DNA of 64,000 bases from Ostrinia nubilalis (GCF_963855985.1 NC_087104.1:8246001-8310000), one strand, 5' to 3'; positions 32,909-48,141 are shown, counted from the stretch's first letter. Numbers and translations are program-made. The notes: a model not told the origin generated them from the letters alone.

Positions 32909-35900
32909 TTAATTATCCAGTTGAAGCAGTAACGCAACACTTCGTTTAATCCAATGAGATGCAGGTTTATCTGACGGCAGATAAAATGCCAGGACAAAAT
33001 TTGACGAATGACCAGTTGTGGCCAAAACGCCTTTCCTTTCCAAAGTTTTGTACAAAGGGCATCTATACCTTGTTCCTTCTTGAAACTCGGTTTTTATTTT
33101 CGGGTATAACCACATAACTGGCATATTATCATTTAAAATCTTTGGAAGCTGTTCATCAATAGCGTATTTGTCTCGGTTCCAGCGGCCACCATCCATAAAC
33201 AATCCTAACACGTACACTCCCATTGCCGGTGGGACTGTTTCATAATCAACTCTACGTACCTCAAAATCGAATATAAGCAAATCGATAGGAATCCTTTTAG
33301 ATCTAGCATAATTCTGTACAGAGCCAGTCAAAAATGCCTGAGTAAAGAAGAAGCCCGACAGCCAAAATGTAGACGGTTTCCCATTTTGATACCAGTCCTC
33401 CAACATAGCAAGACGCTCGATGAAATCTGCTACATAGCTAGGCAGGGGTTTCAAACTTGGGTAGGATACTTTCCGCCAGTTATCTGGTATCCTACCAAGA
33501 AGCATTGCGTTTGATTGAAGATCTAGGGCTGGTGACATGACAATGAGTCCCTTTACAGCTTTCTGCAAATCTAATAAAGACCCTTTGATTTCACCAAGCA
33601 GCTTGTTGAAACGTTCCATTTCTTGTACGAGTACAGTATTCATAGACTCGTTATAATCAACCGGATACTTCTTTTGGGCCATCTCTACATCAAACTTCGG
33701 TGGTAATTTAGATATAATCTCTGACGCCATATGCATAAGAATCACTTCAGTGTTGCCACCTTCACCCCCACTTCCAGTACCCTCAACAAGAACGAGCGCT
33801 GCTGTCATAGCCATTGATATAGTGTAATCACGGGTTATACCTGCATTCATATGAAGACCAAACACCTCTGGTGGTGGATTCACTGGTACCATTTCAATAT
33901 GTTTTAAATAATCTTGGTATTCACACCTGCGTGGGAGTCCATACTGAGATCCTATGTCACAAAATAAATAACCAGGGTCATTGACAACTCCAGCATTGAC
34001 ATACGCATCCAAAATTGTCACAATCAATCTTCTGTCCCAATCGTCGGTTACTCTGCCACCATAATTACATTCACCTGTCAAATATTTTATTGCCACATAC
34101 TGAATCTCCTCATATTGATTTAAGAACATTTGTAACTGCATTATAGATATTTGAAAATCTGAATCATTAAACCCGTATTGTATATTCCAACCCAAAGGAC
34201 CGAATTTCTTTCTTTCTTGAACTACTGCATGAAAGAAACTTATTCCATACAAAAGTTTACTAAATGGTTTATCTTTACCTGGACACCCTTCAAAGAATTC
34301 TGGTTCCTTTAAGGGCTCTGAATTATACGATCTATATAAGTTATGCTGAAGACCAGTTGGAGGTTCATTAGTCATTTTAACTCCTACTTGAAGAACGGAT
34401 TGAGGAAATCTATCGGATGGATAGCTAGTCAGCCATAGTCGAAAACTTAGGTCTGTATTTGTTAAATCAAAACCTTCAACGATTTTTTCTAACACTGGTA
34501 ACCAAGATACTGCCAAATGGCAATTTTGTAAACAAACCCAGCCACCTTCAAGCTGAGCTCTTTCTATCATAGCTCTTGCGATAGGTCCTTGTCCTTGACC
34601 TAGTGATATAGAATTAAATCTGTGAGAGTATCCCATTCTCTCACAATATTTAATTAATGCTCCCATAGGGTCTGAACCCGGGGACAATATGAATATGAGT
34701 GGAGCAAGGCAATTAGAATCTCCAAATGATTTGCCTATGTCAAACGGCGGAGGCGTTATGTATTTGCCACCCATTTGCTTTTCAACAAAGTCAGATATTG
34801 CAGTTGTTAACTTGTCTGGTCTCAATACTCTTACGACTAGCAACCTTTGGAATGGAGTTAATTTTGTTTCCCAAGCACCTGGTAGAGCCTTATGATGTGG
34901 TTCTAAGTCATCATATACTTCCTGCCATTTAGTAATTGCTGAAATAAAGTTATCCTTAAAGCCTTTGAAAGCAGCCAAATCATTTAGTCTACAAATTTCG
35001 TCCCAAGCTTTATCTGGTAGCCAGTCAACTGGTTTCGCAAACGGATTTTGCACAGCTATGCCGCCTGTGATTAGAAACATATGCTCATCTGAATTCATTT
35101 CGCCAGTAGACAACATCATTTTTGAACACATTATAAATGAAAACATCAATTTGTCTTTGTCAAAAAGTGATCTACAAACATTGCTATACAAATTGTAGGT
35201 AAATGTGTCTTTCAAAAATTTCAGTCTTTTATCTAAATCCTTAGATTTGTTAGCATTTTCAATTGATATAATGTACAAGTTGATAAACCATGTTAAAGAA
35301 TATTGATACATGGGATCCACATTAGGCAACTCAGTAACGCAATAGTATAAAACTGCCGAATGAGATGCTATAGGTCTATATCCAAGTCTAAATTTTTCTA
35401 TGATTATTTCGGTTTCCAAACTAGCCTCTTGTTTTTTCATAATATCAATAGCCAATATTTTAGACGAATCCAGGACTTCAATAGCAGACTCATCTTCTAA
35501 AATATCTCCTTTGGTTTCTTGTAACGTACGTAATATATCATCTTCGACCTGTTTCAGGGCAGCCCTATTAGCTGCTCCTTGAACAATCAATTTTTCTCTT
35601 TTTTCTTGTAAATCAGGTCTTTCTTTGGCAACTACTATCCCTAGAAGTTGATCTTCCAATCCATCTTTAGTGAGTGCAAAGTTTATTAAAGTAACCTTAT
35701 TAAAAACTTCTGGCAAGTAATGTGGATTTCTTAATTTTGTCGTCATATACAATCTAAAATTGGGATGATATTCTATAACGTTTTCTCCCAAGGCAATATA
35801 TTCTTTTCCACCTTGCATATAAGTGTGTTTTAGTAAAACTGGATCTAAAGGCGCTTCTACATCTTCTAAAATACAATCTATCAGCGCTGGTTTACCATAT

Positions 35901-38900
35901 TCCAAACAAGTTTCTATAACTTTCATATAGTTTCCATCAGTAAACTTCAATACCTGTAGATCATTGGACTTTTCCATCGTTTTTATCCATTTGTTGGCCT
36001 GACCTTGTGGATCGACCAATAAAGACCATCTCATGGAATTATCTTGAATAATAGCATTATCAGTTGAGAAAGAGTCACGTGGCAATCCAGCTATATACCA
36101 GTTCTGAATCTTGATATCAGTTCCTAAGACATCCTTAAAAAGGAATACTTCAGAGTGAGGCATATCAAGTTTTATGACCAGGTTACGCCATTCATCAATC
36201 ATTTCTGTTCTTACTGGTAAGGTATAAGGTGCTAAGTATGCTATTATACCACAAGAAACTAATATGTCCCCGGCCAAATTATCGAAAAGTAACTGAAGAT
36301 TTTCAGCTGCAGCAGTCCATCGTACTTTTTCACCCCCTAGACCACCAATTAATTTTTCAGCTCTGAAAAGTTTATCTATACACAATTGAACTTCATCTTC
36401 TAATGCTTTCTTTTTAATATTCGCCTCTTCTAAGGCTTCATTTAATTGTGCCAATTTTGCTTCTAATCGAGCTACTGTAGCTTTCTTCTCCTCTAATATT
36501 GCCATTGTTTCAGCAAACTCCTTTTCAGCAGCTTCTAACTTAGCCTTTTTGGGAGCTACAACTTTTGCTACAGCATCATACATGTCCATGGCAATAATCC
36601 ATTTGCACAAACCCTCTGCTGCTGCTGAAGCTTTTGCAATAATGTGTGGTTTGAAGTCTTTATTGGAGAGGTATTCTTTTCTGATCTTTTGCATAGTAGC
36701 AACAGGTATATTATCTTTATCAAAATTGCGTAAAGAATCCAAAAAGCTCATATCACCTAGCACTCGTTTGCTAGGCCCCCAAAAATCAAATATTTTTTTC
36801 CCAGGATTATCAGGGTCTGGTATTTTATCTGGTGGTATTCCTTTCATGACACAAACCGCAGCCATAACCAACTTAACAGTAGCTGGAGGATTTTTCATAG
36901 ATTTTACTATAGTAATGTCACCAGGCTTAAGTGTGTTTAAAGCAGCAATAGCATCTTCCAAAATTGGCAATGCTAGAGCTAAGTCAGCTTCGCAGTCCTT
37001 CTTTAATTCTTGGGCAGCAGCTGCCTGTACGTTAGCCACTTTTTGATCCTCTCTCACTTGAGCTGCAGCTTTGTCAGCAATAGCAGTTTCTTTTTCTATT
37101 TCTTCCATCATCTTCGCTGATTTTGCAGCCATTACGATCAATTGTGGTTTCAAAGCATTTAAGTCACGTTGCATGATTGAAACAGCCTCAGCTGCTTGTC
37201 CCAGTTTATCTAAGCCATTAGTATAACGTAATTTGGCTGCTCTTAGTTCCCTCTGTTTTTTGTTTGTCAAAGTAGTAAAAGATTTAATCAAGTCCAAATA
37301 AGAAGCGGAAGTGATATAAGTTTTTCTTCCAAATTGAGAATAAAAATCGGCAGATACTCGTCGCGCGTCTACATGAAATTGTTTGCAAGCAATAACAGCC
37401 GCTGCTTTCACTTTATCTGGCACATTAACTTTAATCATATAATGATGTGCCACCATTTCCAAGGCATCTTCTGGCCAACTGTCATACCAATCAATTGTAC
37501 AACAATTCACTAAAGACGGATATAGTCTTAGTCTGGTCCTAAACGCACTGCCAATAGGGCTGAAACATAGAACGACATGCAGCTTAGCTTTACATCGTCC
37601 GACAAAAAAGGCTAATATTTGTAATGGACTTATATCAAGGTTCCTATTTCCTCCTTGAGCTGCTAGACGAACCAATTCGAGAATTTCTTGTTTTTCATCT
37701 AAACCGTATAGATTGGGAACTTCTCCTGAGTTCAACAAGCTGTCCAAGTTTTGGATAAACGTTTCTACTTTTATTTGACTTTCTGTAAATAGAAAAGTTG
37801 TGTCTTTATTCAGTCCACCAGATTCTCGAAGTACTAATTTTAAGTCATCGCCCCAATCTTTCACACTGTAAGACTTTGTAATTTCTGGTTGAAAAACTTG
37901 CTGTCCTAATATTGTGCTAGCCAGGCGTGTTAGGGATTGACGCCCAGAGCCACCTACGCCCACCAACAAAGCGTTACCTGAAGGCATGGACAAGATTCGA
38001 CATATTTTTGACAAGTGCTCTAAAGCATAATCAAAGAGCACTATTGTCATTTTTGCTTTATGCATTGTGTTATATTCAGCCAACATGGCTATGGCTACAT
38101 TAAGGAAAGCCTCTTTAGTCGGTAATTCTTCGTATTTTCTTTCACCTTCAAGACTTTCAGTGTCTAGGTAACATCCAAACATCAGACTTTTTATAGTTTC
38201 CAGACTCACTTCACCCCTTTCATCTTGATATGTGTCTAAAGCAGATTCGAAAGTATCTTTCATGCAATCTCTTGTAGTTTTTTTAAGAATACCGAAAAAC
38301 CAATTACGGTCAGTATCGTCAACCAATCTGTCGAAAAATACTCGCATGATTTCATGAACCCACACTCTCGTAAATGTCTTTTTACTGTCAGCAGATTCTT
38401 TTCGCAGCAATGCACAGCCCTGAATAACTCTTGAAAAGTCTCTTAGGTTAAAAATGTAATGTGATTTAGCAGGAGTTGGTCTGAGACCTTCTGTTGCTTG
38501 ATCATAAATATCCATTGTAGCAGTAATAATGTTAACTATAAACGGTTGTGTATCTTGACCAAACCCATTTCGTCGCCAACCAAGCTGTAATAAAGTCATA
38601 AATATTTTTGTCATGCTCTCTTTTGAAAATTCATTGATTGAGTATATGTTAAAATGCCGTAACATTCTCGGATAAATCAGCTGTCTGCTACCGCCTACAG
38701 GACCAATAGCAGCATAAAATATTGTATCATAAATGTATAATTTTTCAGTAGTTTTTAAATCATACCAATGTTTTTGGTCAAAATATAATCTTAACAATTC
38801 TATGGCCGGTTGTGCGCCATACACTTCTTTGGCAGGCATGTTCATATCATCAATAAATATTATAGCTTGTTTACCTTTAGTGGGGCCGTAATTATTTTTT

Positions 38901-41900
38901 CTCCTTTTTACTAATTTAGAAATTACTAAATCTTGTGTTTGATTACAAGAAGTTGTAGTTGTAAAAGTGATAAAACCAGGCGTATACTTTTCCATGTCAA
39001 GATTATTCATTAGGAAATTTTGAACGTAAAAGCTTTTTCCTGTTCCTGTAGGACCGATCAAAAGTATTGGCTTGAGAAACTTTGTATGAATTTTAAGTAA
39101 AAACATATATTTCTCCGTTTCTAATGTGGGAATAACAGTTTGCAGAAGATTTATTTGTTCTTTAACCTGAACTGCCTTTACAGCTTCTGGCCATGCTTTC
39201 CAACAGCCTTTACTTTTGTACATGTAGTAATGGTCGATTAGCATACCTTCAGTTGGTATCGATACGTCTAGCCTGTCAACTTCAGGAGGTATCCCCTTTT
39301 CTCCTCTAAAATATTCTTTGACTACTTCATCAAATCTTTCTCGTGAATCTGTATTTAAAATCCCACCCAGTCCCCATACCATAGCACTCATGAACGAGGC
39401 TAAAAACCACGTTCTTGTATATTTAGTATCTTCTTCGCCTTCTATGGCGTTATCCATCAGCATTTCTATTAGATTGAGCGCACTTTTTACTAAATTGACT
39501 TCTCCGGCTGTTACAAGCTGCTGACAATTTTTTCTAATATAATAGACGAGAGGATCAAACAACCACTCACACACATTAAAAATATACTCTTCGTTTTCTT
39601 CGAGCCAAATTGGATTTAATGTGTTGAGCCACGATTTATAGAACGGCATGAATCCAAACGAAGCAGATTCCATGTAGATCATACCACATCTCGATACGGT
39701 AGCCGGGGAAGCTTGAGACAAATCCATAACTTCAAATATCATGGACATAACACTTGACATAGCCATTACTTCTCCTGATGTTAAGCAGAGTTTTTTATTA
39801 TCATCCAGTACAGTATTCATGTTTTCTATCCAAACGGCATCTACAGGCCCATCAAAAACAATCCATTTCTTGACAGGAGTATCCTCAGAAGCAAAGTCTC
39901 GAAACATCGTTGCTACTATGCCGTCAGTCCATTCATATGATATTGGATCAAATGCTCCGTATAATTGACCCATAGTAACCGCTTTTGGATTGAGAACTTT
40001 GTATGTACATTGGCAACCTCCTGGCTGTTTTCTTTCCTCCATTAATGTTAAAGCTTCAGATAATATTTTTAAAGTCATAGATTTTCCCGAAAACGGGTCA
40101 CCTACTAACATGAAACCATGCCTGACAATCATCATTTCATATGTCTGAATAACTTTTATCAGAAAACATTCCATTGGCTGGAGATTATTCTTTGCGCAAG
40201 CATCATCACACGCATTCAAGAAATTTACGTAATCTGGTTTCGGTAGCGAGATACCAGGAAAAAGGTCAGTGATAATGCCTTCAAACAGAGGCACGTCGAA
40301 AGACAAAAACTTTGGTAAATTAACATCGGTGATAGACCTAAGAAGCAAGATACTTTCATTCTCATTAGGGAAACTTCTTTTTAAATTACCAGCAGCCGAT
40401 AACACCGTCTTGACTGCCCTCATACCGTAATCATAATGGTTTTGTGATGATAACTGTTCTGAGCAAAGGCGGTATGTAGTTACAATTTTTACAGATAAAT
40501 TTCGTGCATCTATAAAGCCAAAAGAATACAGCGAAATTTCGCCAATCATAGCATAATCGGGAACCATCATGGCCACAGTACGAAATAGCACTTTGAGATT
40601 ATCAGGTAATTCGGAACGACCTGCGTAACCGGGATTCATAGTAATACATACGTAACACGCTGGATTAAGTTTTAGTATAGTTCCTTCGAAATCAAACGTT
40701 TCCATGTGTTGTCTCACTGCTTGCACAATACAAAGTATTTGCTGGGCAATTACCGATAATACCTCTACTTCAATTCGGTTGAATTCATCAAAACATACCC
40801 AAGCTCCACAGGAAGCTAACCCTTTAAAAAATTTACCCATGGCTTTATAATCTAAACCATCAGAACAATTGAATACTACGCATTGCACAGCTAGAGCCTT
40901 TGCAAGATCTTTAGTAGTTTCTGTTTTGCCCGTGCCTGCTGGTCCTTCAGGTGCACCATTTAGATGGAGATAGTACGCTCCAATTAATGTACGATAGCAA
41001 CGATCTGTCAACGGTGTTATGACTAAGCGATCGGAATTTCCTAAATATTCATATGCATAGTCAACCACAGCGTTTATTATTTTCACAAACACTCGTTCTT
41101 CTTCCCAATAATATCGCAATTGGGATAGCCATTGAAAGTCTGTTACTTCAGTGACATTTTTTCCTACCAAATCAAATATGACATCTTTAGCATGCACATC
41201 GATTACAATTAGTGCTTTGACAGTAATACTACTTAGTTTAGTTAAATCTGTACGCCGAATAACAGCTACAGTTTCATTCAGCTGTTTTGTTAAGCTTGTA
41301 TGAAAAGCTTGAAGTTCGCTAAGTTTATGGGTACTCAAAGACTCATGAACATCGACAGCCCAATAAATTTGTGATATAGCTAGTACGACCATGCCTTCCC
41401 ACGAAAGAATCCACTCTACTCTTCCCATATTGGGGTAATCATAATACGACAACTCTGTCTCCATTTTCACAGCTTTGAGCATCTGCTCCTCTACTTGCAC
41501 CAACCATTTCTCCACTGAGCCTCTGGCTGCAGATACACTTATAATTTCCAAAAATTCTATTTGTTCTCCTTCCATTGATATCATAGACGAAATGTTAAAC
41601 TCTTCATCAAAAACCAATCTATTTATACCTTCAAAACATTTCTTCAGATGTGGTTGTACTTTGAGAGGATTTTTAGTTTCTGATAATATTTCCAACATTT
41701 CATCGTTCGATAAGAAGAAAAATCTGGGGAAATACAGACGTTTTTTCTCCAGATAGTTATTAACACCATCGTTAATTTTTTCCAACATGCCGGAAGCTAT
41801 CCTGAACGCTTCCAGTACTCCCATGCCGCCAGCGAGTTCAAGAGTGTGCGGATCTTTGTCAACAGAACCCATATAACGACGATATGTATTATTTACTTCC

Positions 41901-44865
41901 ACGAACATAACTCCTTCTTCTGGCATTTGAGCCACGATATCTTTCGATGAAAATATTGGCAGCAAATACAACCATTGACTTTGTACTTTACCCCATTCAT
42001 CTATGGTAGCATTCACTCTCATTATTTTTTCATACCATGCTCTGACTTGTGCTTCAAATGGTTTCACAAACGCAGAACCGCGCATTCCGACGGTTTTCAC
42101 TATATGGTCATCTAAAACGCTTTGAATATCGTCAAGTCCAGACAGTATAAAAATTCCAGTGTCCTTATAAGGGCTAGTTTTGAAACAAATGTCAGTCCAT
42201 TCGGCTATCATTTTATTAAGATTGGTGATTAGAGCCAGCTCTTTAGTCGCAGCCACGCTGATAATTTCATATTGATCAATTTCATCCCACAAATTAAAAT
42301 TAATTATTTTGCGTAATGTTGTTCCAGCTGTAGGAGTCAAATCAAAACCGGCAATGTTGGACATCTCATCCCAGTGACGTTGCACTAATGCCGGATTACA
42401 CATGATATGAGCCATTTGAACGTTAGGTCTCCATTCCTTAATTTCAGCTATAGCTTGAGCACATAGCTTCATTGGGGCAGGTAAATTATTTACATCAGGA
42501 TCATCTACTAAACCTTGGAATCGTTTCTCGACACCTTCAGCGATTTGTTGTTTTATTTTGTTTTTATAGTTTTTAGATAGTTTTAAAAACTCTTTATAAA
42601 AGAAATCATGATCCTGTTCAATCTGATTATGATCCAAATATTCGAAAACTCCATCCATCCATGTATAGTAACTTCGTTTCCATCGATGTACAAGGTGTAT
42701 AAGACAGTAAAATGGTAAAATAAAATCTTTGAGCTCTTCCAAGTCAGTATAACTTGACACCGGAAATTTAAAAGTAGTTTCTTCATTATTAATCCAAGTA
42801 ACCAGTTTATCACATTCTCCAAGTCGGTGGACAAGCCTCCGCAAATACTCCAAATATTCAGATGTATGGTTGATATCATCCATATTATCAAGAAGTTCCA
42901 AATATGGCGTCATTTGAATAACTTCATTATTAAGGTATGCTATTTTAGACAATAAATTGTCTTCCATTTCTCCTTTAAACGTCTCATACGCAGCTGCATT
43001 TTTTTCAAATATTGGTTTAATGTCTCGCAACCAATTTACCGTGCGCGTATTGGATGCTACATGTTCTGGAGTTAGTGACGTCATTTCTAGAAGATTTGAA
43101 ATTATTTCGATTTGTCTCATTATTCTTTCTTTTAGGGCTTCAACTAAAACAGTTTTAGCGTGTAAAATATAAACACCTTGCTCGATCAATTCAGCTGCAT
43201 TTTCAGGTTCTTTCAGAGCTTTGGCTGCAATTATTTCAAATTCAGTGCAAATGCTATGATTTTCATCCATGTGAGTTCTGACTATACCCGCGATAATATC
43301 ATTTATGAACTCCAATGCTTTTCGTTTCAGCCCATCTACCATTCTTAATTGACAAACGACGGAACAATTAAAATATTCGTTCTCAAGAACAGCTGTTATT
43401 TCAGAATCTATACTTTGAAAATATCTGATTTTATCACGACTTTCTTCAAACTCTTCAGCTTCTTCGATAAATTTATGTAAAGCTGCTTTGGCTGGAGCTC
43501 CATACAACATGTTATATTCAGCACGAAGGCGATCCAAATACTGAAGAAGCGGCTCAAATACAACATCCAGCTGTTTCTGCAATCTTTCATGGCCGTCTTT
43601 ATGTAGCCATTCGTTGTAATGTACTGGCAGAGCATCGTGTGAATATGGTATTCTGAGATACTGTTCTATAGGCATTAATCTTTGCGATATATGAGATATT
43701 GCATCTGCAATATCATGAAAGGCACCATAAACAGTTTCAAGGGATGGATCGTATATGAATTCGCCATCAAAATCAAGCGCTATATTGAGAATTGGAACAT
43801 AATCAGGATTTTTCAAGTAATCAATGATAGCATCAATCGATCTTCTCATCAATTCTTGTATCTGCATAGATATCATTTTGGTAGCACATTTCACGAAATC
43901 TGGAATTTTCTTTGGCTTCATTCCTTTAAGGCATCGTGGATTTTTTAACCATTGCACTAATATTGCATACCATGTACTGGAAACCAGATAGTCTGCACGT
44001 TTTATTTCTTCCATAACCTTAGTTTGAAATTCTTCCAAATCCATAGGGCCTCTGGCTCTATACTTCGCCAAGTTTATAATAAAAGGTGGAAAAGTTTTCT
44101 CGGATGATTCAAGCACGAGTCTAATAAAAGGATGCAGTAGTAGAGAGCCGTCTTGAAGTTTCTTCCGGAATTTGATCATTTTCTCGTAATTAGGTGTTAC
44201 GCCATCAAATTTGAAATTGGGTTCAACGTATCGTTTACGGGAGACTCCGGGAACGTCGCGAATAACGATTCTGACGGCAAGATCGTGAAGGTTTCGGTTC
44301 CAGTCTGCCTTGCTTTCATTTATCAATTCCTCCATGATTACCGGGAACGACTGTCGCATTTTATTAGGTATCAGGCCACAAATTTTGGTTTCCCATGATT
44401 TGAGCATGGGCGGGGGTTGTATTTTGTCAGCGCATTCTTTCAGGACTGCTATGTGCCTGCACTGCGCGATCTCAAGGCGGTCGCGCTCTCGGCGTTCTAA
44501 AGGCGGACGAGCTATCTCCACCTTTCTCTCAGTGGCTTTCTCTTCAAGCACTTTTCGGAACTTGGCTTGTTTGTCCTGCAAATAATATTTTTCATTACTG
44601 GCGAGGTGCCATTGGCTAACATAAAAACAGTGGAATACCATCTAACTACGGCAGGTTAAATAATTACATTTACACATAAACATTACTCATCTATGACGAC
44701 TATGGCGCTACAAATACTATGTTCACATACCTTTATTCGATTGTACGGTGGTAGAGGAGTAAATGGTAATTTGTCCATCTTGTGAACATCTGGTATGGGC
44801 AGCATAACTGGAACTCTACACCCATTTTTGGTTTGTAAAAGTTTTCTTAGCTCACTTTCTTCCAT
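32909..44865 (-). CDS. axonemal dynein heavy chain, 3,933 aa, two exons
   Basis: Exon 1 (44731-44865, 45 codons, MEESELRKLL) joins exon 2 (32909-44575, 3,888 codons) through a GTATGT/TTTGCAG intron. Domains: N-terminal tail and linker (to about 1200); AAA1 P-loop GPAGTGKT (about 1253); AAA2 GDPFSGKS (about 1535); AAA3 GPTGTGKS (about 1885); AAA4 GVGGSGRQS (about 2247); stalk coiled coils flanking the microtubule-binding domain (about 2480-2790); AAA5-6; C-terminal domain with WLSGFFFTQAFLTG and TTGHSSNFV. Known: such motors power sliding of ciliary or flagellar doublets. The short tail and sequence suggest the single-headed inner-arm DNAH3/7/12 group; the exact orthologue is not certain. Expression is expected in testis and chordotonal neurons. 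One exon of 11.7 kb is unusual for this family. Confidence 0.95.
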
Positions 44866-46452
44866 TTTGTTGCCTTTCTGAACAATCACATAATACGATT
44901 TAACAATAAGTTTTTGGTAAACAATAAAACTGAATATAAACCGTATTTGTAACAAAAAACACGTTTATTGAAAAATGTACACAAAATTCCTTTTCTTTGA
45001 AGAAGTCAATACTATTTCCATGACAACGGCGACGCGATGGTTATTTGACGTAGTTAAATAGTCAAAATCAAAAAAGGTTAAATGCAATTAATTAGTGTGA
45101 ATGTCTTGGGCACTCTTGTGCGCGTTAATTCCTCTATGCTTGTGCGTGTCTTACTTTATAGCAGGAAATTGTATGAATTTTCGACTGAATAAATGCCGTC
45201 GCGTCTGCATGATTTTATTATGTACTATGGCAATGCTTTTTAAATGTGTAATTTTAACAATTTTGCAATATTTGACAGCGGGAATCGAACCCGCAACCAG
45301 GGAGTTGTGTCAAGCGAAGTGCGAACCACCGAGCCATCCAGAATGAAGACTAGTTGACTAATAATATTATTAGCAGTTCTCACAAACCTACATTATTAAT
45401 AATAAAATTTTGCTAATATGGACAAGATTTAAGAGGTATTTGTATTTTTTATTAAAAAAAACTTAAGTCGGGGTTTTCAATAAAATAAAAGTATTATATT
45501 TTTTAAGTGAATTATATTCGCACAAACAATAAACAGATGCACAAATATAATATTATAATATGTACATACTTACTTACATTTATATATTTTTTACAAAATC
45601 CGTTCTTAAAAAAAATATTTACCTAATTTAACTAGAATATTCATCACAATAAAATATATGACCAGTTGATAATTTTACTTAGATATTGATGTGAAAAGAT
45701 AGATAGGTAAGTAACGTATTTGTAACTTTATCAAGAGAACTATTTAAAACAATTTACCTCTTTCTCTAATTCGGGAGTTAGAGTTAGACATACATAATAT
45801 TCCAATTTTGTTTCCACCTATATTTCTATTTTGCAACAATTTTTTGACATTTGGATTTGAATAATAAAATGAGGAGTGAACAAAAACTATCGAATACATT
45901 ATCCTTACCCACTTTTGGTAATCAAGTTTTCTAAATCTATATTCAAATGATGAAACTGTTGTGTTTTAAAGTGTATTTCAAAAAATTCATTACATAAACA
46001 TTATATAAAAGTTATTTAACTATTAACTAAATCCTCTTGTAGTTATATTTCATTATAATTAAATAGCAACTGCAAAAGAATAAAAAATTAGGCGATTTGT
46101 GATGATTTTTTAGACATTCTGAAATTATGAGATTCTGATATGAAAAATTGATGACGCGATGATGAATAATGTCAATAATAATAAAACATTTAAATCAATT
46201 GGCACAGATCTGGGGGCACGGCAGTGCCCCCGCCAAGTCGAGCGCGAAGCAAACACTGCCGTACCATCTTTACTGGAACCATTTCGCCGCATTTTCAGGC
46301 CCCTATTTGAGAACCTCTGGATAAGACCAGAACGCAGAAATTTTCGTCATCTAGTAAGCTATAATCACATACTTAAAATCCAAAATTTCAAGTCTGTAGG
46401 TCATTTAGTTCCGAAGTTAAGCGAAAGCAAAGTTTCGCATTTACGACACTCA
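44866..46452. other. dynein upstream region; AT-rich, with a repeat near 46.2 kb
   Basis: No gene seen. About 46208-46270 (GGGGGCACGGCAGTGCCCCC palindrome and following GC-rich block) looks like a dispersed repeat into which the Harbinger remnant inserted. A tRNA-like stretch is annotated separately. Confidence 0.4.
45272..45343 (-). repeat. tRNA-like SINE or pseudo-tRNA fragment
   Basis: On the minus strand an A-box-like TGGCTCGGTGG and a B-box GGGTTCGATTCCC are spaced about 40 bp apart. The stems do not form a full cloverleaf by eye, so this is a tRNA-derived repeat rather than a working tRNA. Confidence 0.5.
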
Positions 46453-47663
46453 CGGCCGAATACTGAAACGCCATTTAAATATTTGACGGCTTCTCAAATA
46501 GTTAAGCAGCTCCTAAACTTACATTTCGCATACTCAAAACAATATCTGAGCAGTTCTCAATTTTTAAGCACCTCTCAAATTAAGTTGCACTCAAACGCCA
46601 CTTAAATGAATTTTCGCATACTGAAACGCCATTCAACGCTAAGCATTACTCAAACAACTGTCAAATCGTCTTAAGCAGCTGTTAAATTTGAGAGTGCTTT
46701 CGCGGTATCTTAAATCCTATTTTTATACCTAAATCGACCTAAATAGTGGTAAATAATGTGTGTCATCGTTATCATTTCTTTCGAGCCTCGAGGAAATACC
46801 TAGATCTAATCGCAGGAACGCAATAAGGCTGAACGCTATTAAAAAATATTATTATAATGACATGCAATTCCGAGCGAGGTTCCGCGTCTCTAAAGAAACG
46901 GTGTTGTTTCTGGATTCATAATTTGGAAGCTCTTTGAAACCCCTCACCAAATGCCATACAACCAGTGGACCAAATACTTATTATAACCCTACTGTTCTAC
47001 GCAACGGGAAGTTATGAACGTGTACTAGGTGATATCTTCCACATCTAACAGCCAACTGTGCATCGTATAGTGCACGTAGTAACAACCAAAATAGCTGCTA
47101 TGAAATCGCTTTACATAAACATGCCTATTTCTGAGGATTAAGGGGACATCGCATAGCAGCATTTCCAAGAGTTGTTGATTTGTCAATTTGATGCTCTGTC
47201 AGTCAACAATGATAAATGTCAATTGTGGTTACGTTTCGGTCCACGATCGCCACTTAATAGATTTCAACAATAAAAAGTATCACATTTAAAATTATTTTTT
47301 TAATTAAATAAAAATGCAAGCATTAATTTTTTTATATGATAAAACGAGATTTATATATAATAGAAACTAAAAATAAACTGTTCTATGTTAAGTTGATTGA
47401 GTATATTTCCATAAAAGACAATACATAACCAAACGATGCTGCGTGTAATGGATAAAAGACGTAAAGTTATCATTTGTGTAAATGAAAACATACTTTTTTT
47501 GGTAAATGTTGCCATTATGTAAACATTTGAGAGCTGCTTAGCTGATCACGGCTTCAAATCCGTTGAGTAGCGTTTGAGAATACCATTTAAAATTGAAGGA
47601 TACTTAAATTTAGGAGCCCGTCAGCTGAGTGACAGATTTGAGTAGTGTTTCAGTATTCGGCCG
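46453..47663 (+). mobile_element. PIF/Harbinger remnant, 1.2 kb
   Basis: TIRs CGGCCGAATACTGAAAC / GTTTCAGTATTCGGCCG with TCA on both sides. About 46850-47160 resembles a Harbinger transposase N-terminal half with stops: RARFRVSKETVLFL, then CASYSA-type remnants of the usual QPTVCRIV motif. The C-terminal DDE part is missing. Confidence 0.75.
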
Positions 47664-48141
47664 TCACTCACTCACTCACTGATGATCATCAAAATAGAAC
47701 TAGTACTTCCCATAAACTCAGAGAGCTGAAATTTGGTACAGAGTTAGGGTTCAATTGCCACATAAAGGGAAAACTATAAAATCTACGAAAATCGAAGATC
47801 TGGAGTAACACCACATTCATAATCAATACTACTCGGGCACCGTGGTGTTCGCCTGTATCGCTCACCGCTAGATGGCGCTAGCACTAGCAAGCGGTGTCCA
47901 GATTTTTTTCCTTTCTAGAGCCCCCCGTCGCGTCGCGTCGATTAAGTTGAATGTTGTGTAATTTGCATTTCGTTGATTTCGTTTATTATATTGTAAGGTT
48001 CGCTAAGGTTATGTTATTAAAACAATTCTCATTCGTTGTCCATTTTAAAGGTCGTTGAGTTTATTTGTGTTTAATATCGTAAAAAAAATCGATAAAACGA
48101 CGACGTTAAATAATTTTGCCACTTTCTACAAAAATAAGTGA
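47664..48141. other. intergenic, repeat-like
   Basis: Starts with a CACT repeat and continues as the right half of the repeat interrupted by the Harbinger element. No gene seen. Confidence 0.35.

Noticed and set aside
42583..43635. Extra minus-strand ORFs inside the dynein gene
   Set aside because: Other-frame shadows of the 3,888-codon exon.
45272..45343. Functional tRNA gene
   Set aside because: A- and B-box-like motifs are present but acceptor and anticodon stems do not pair well; kept only as a tRNA-derived repeat.
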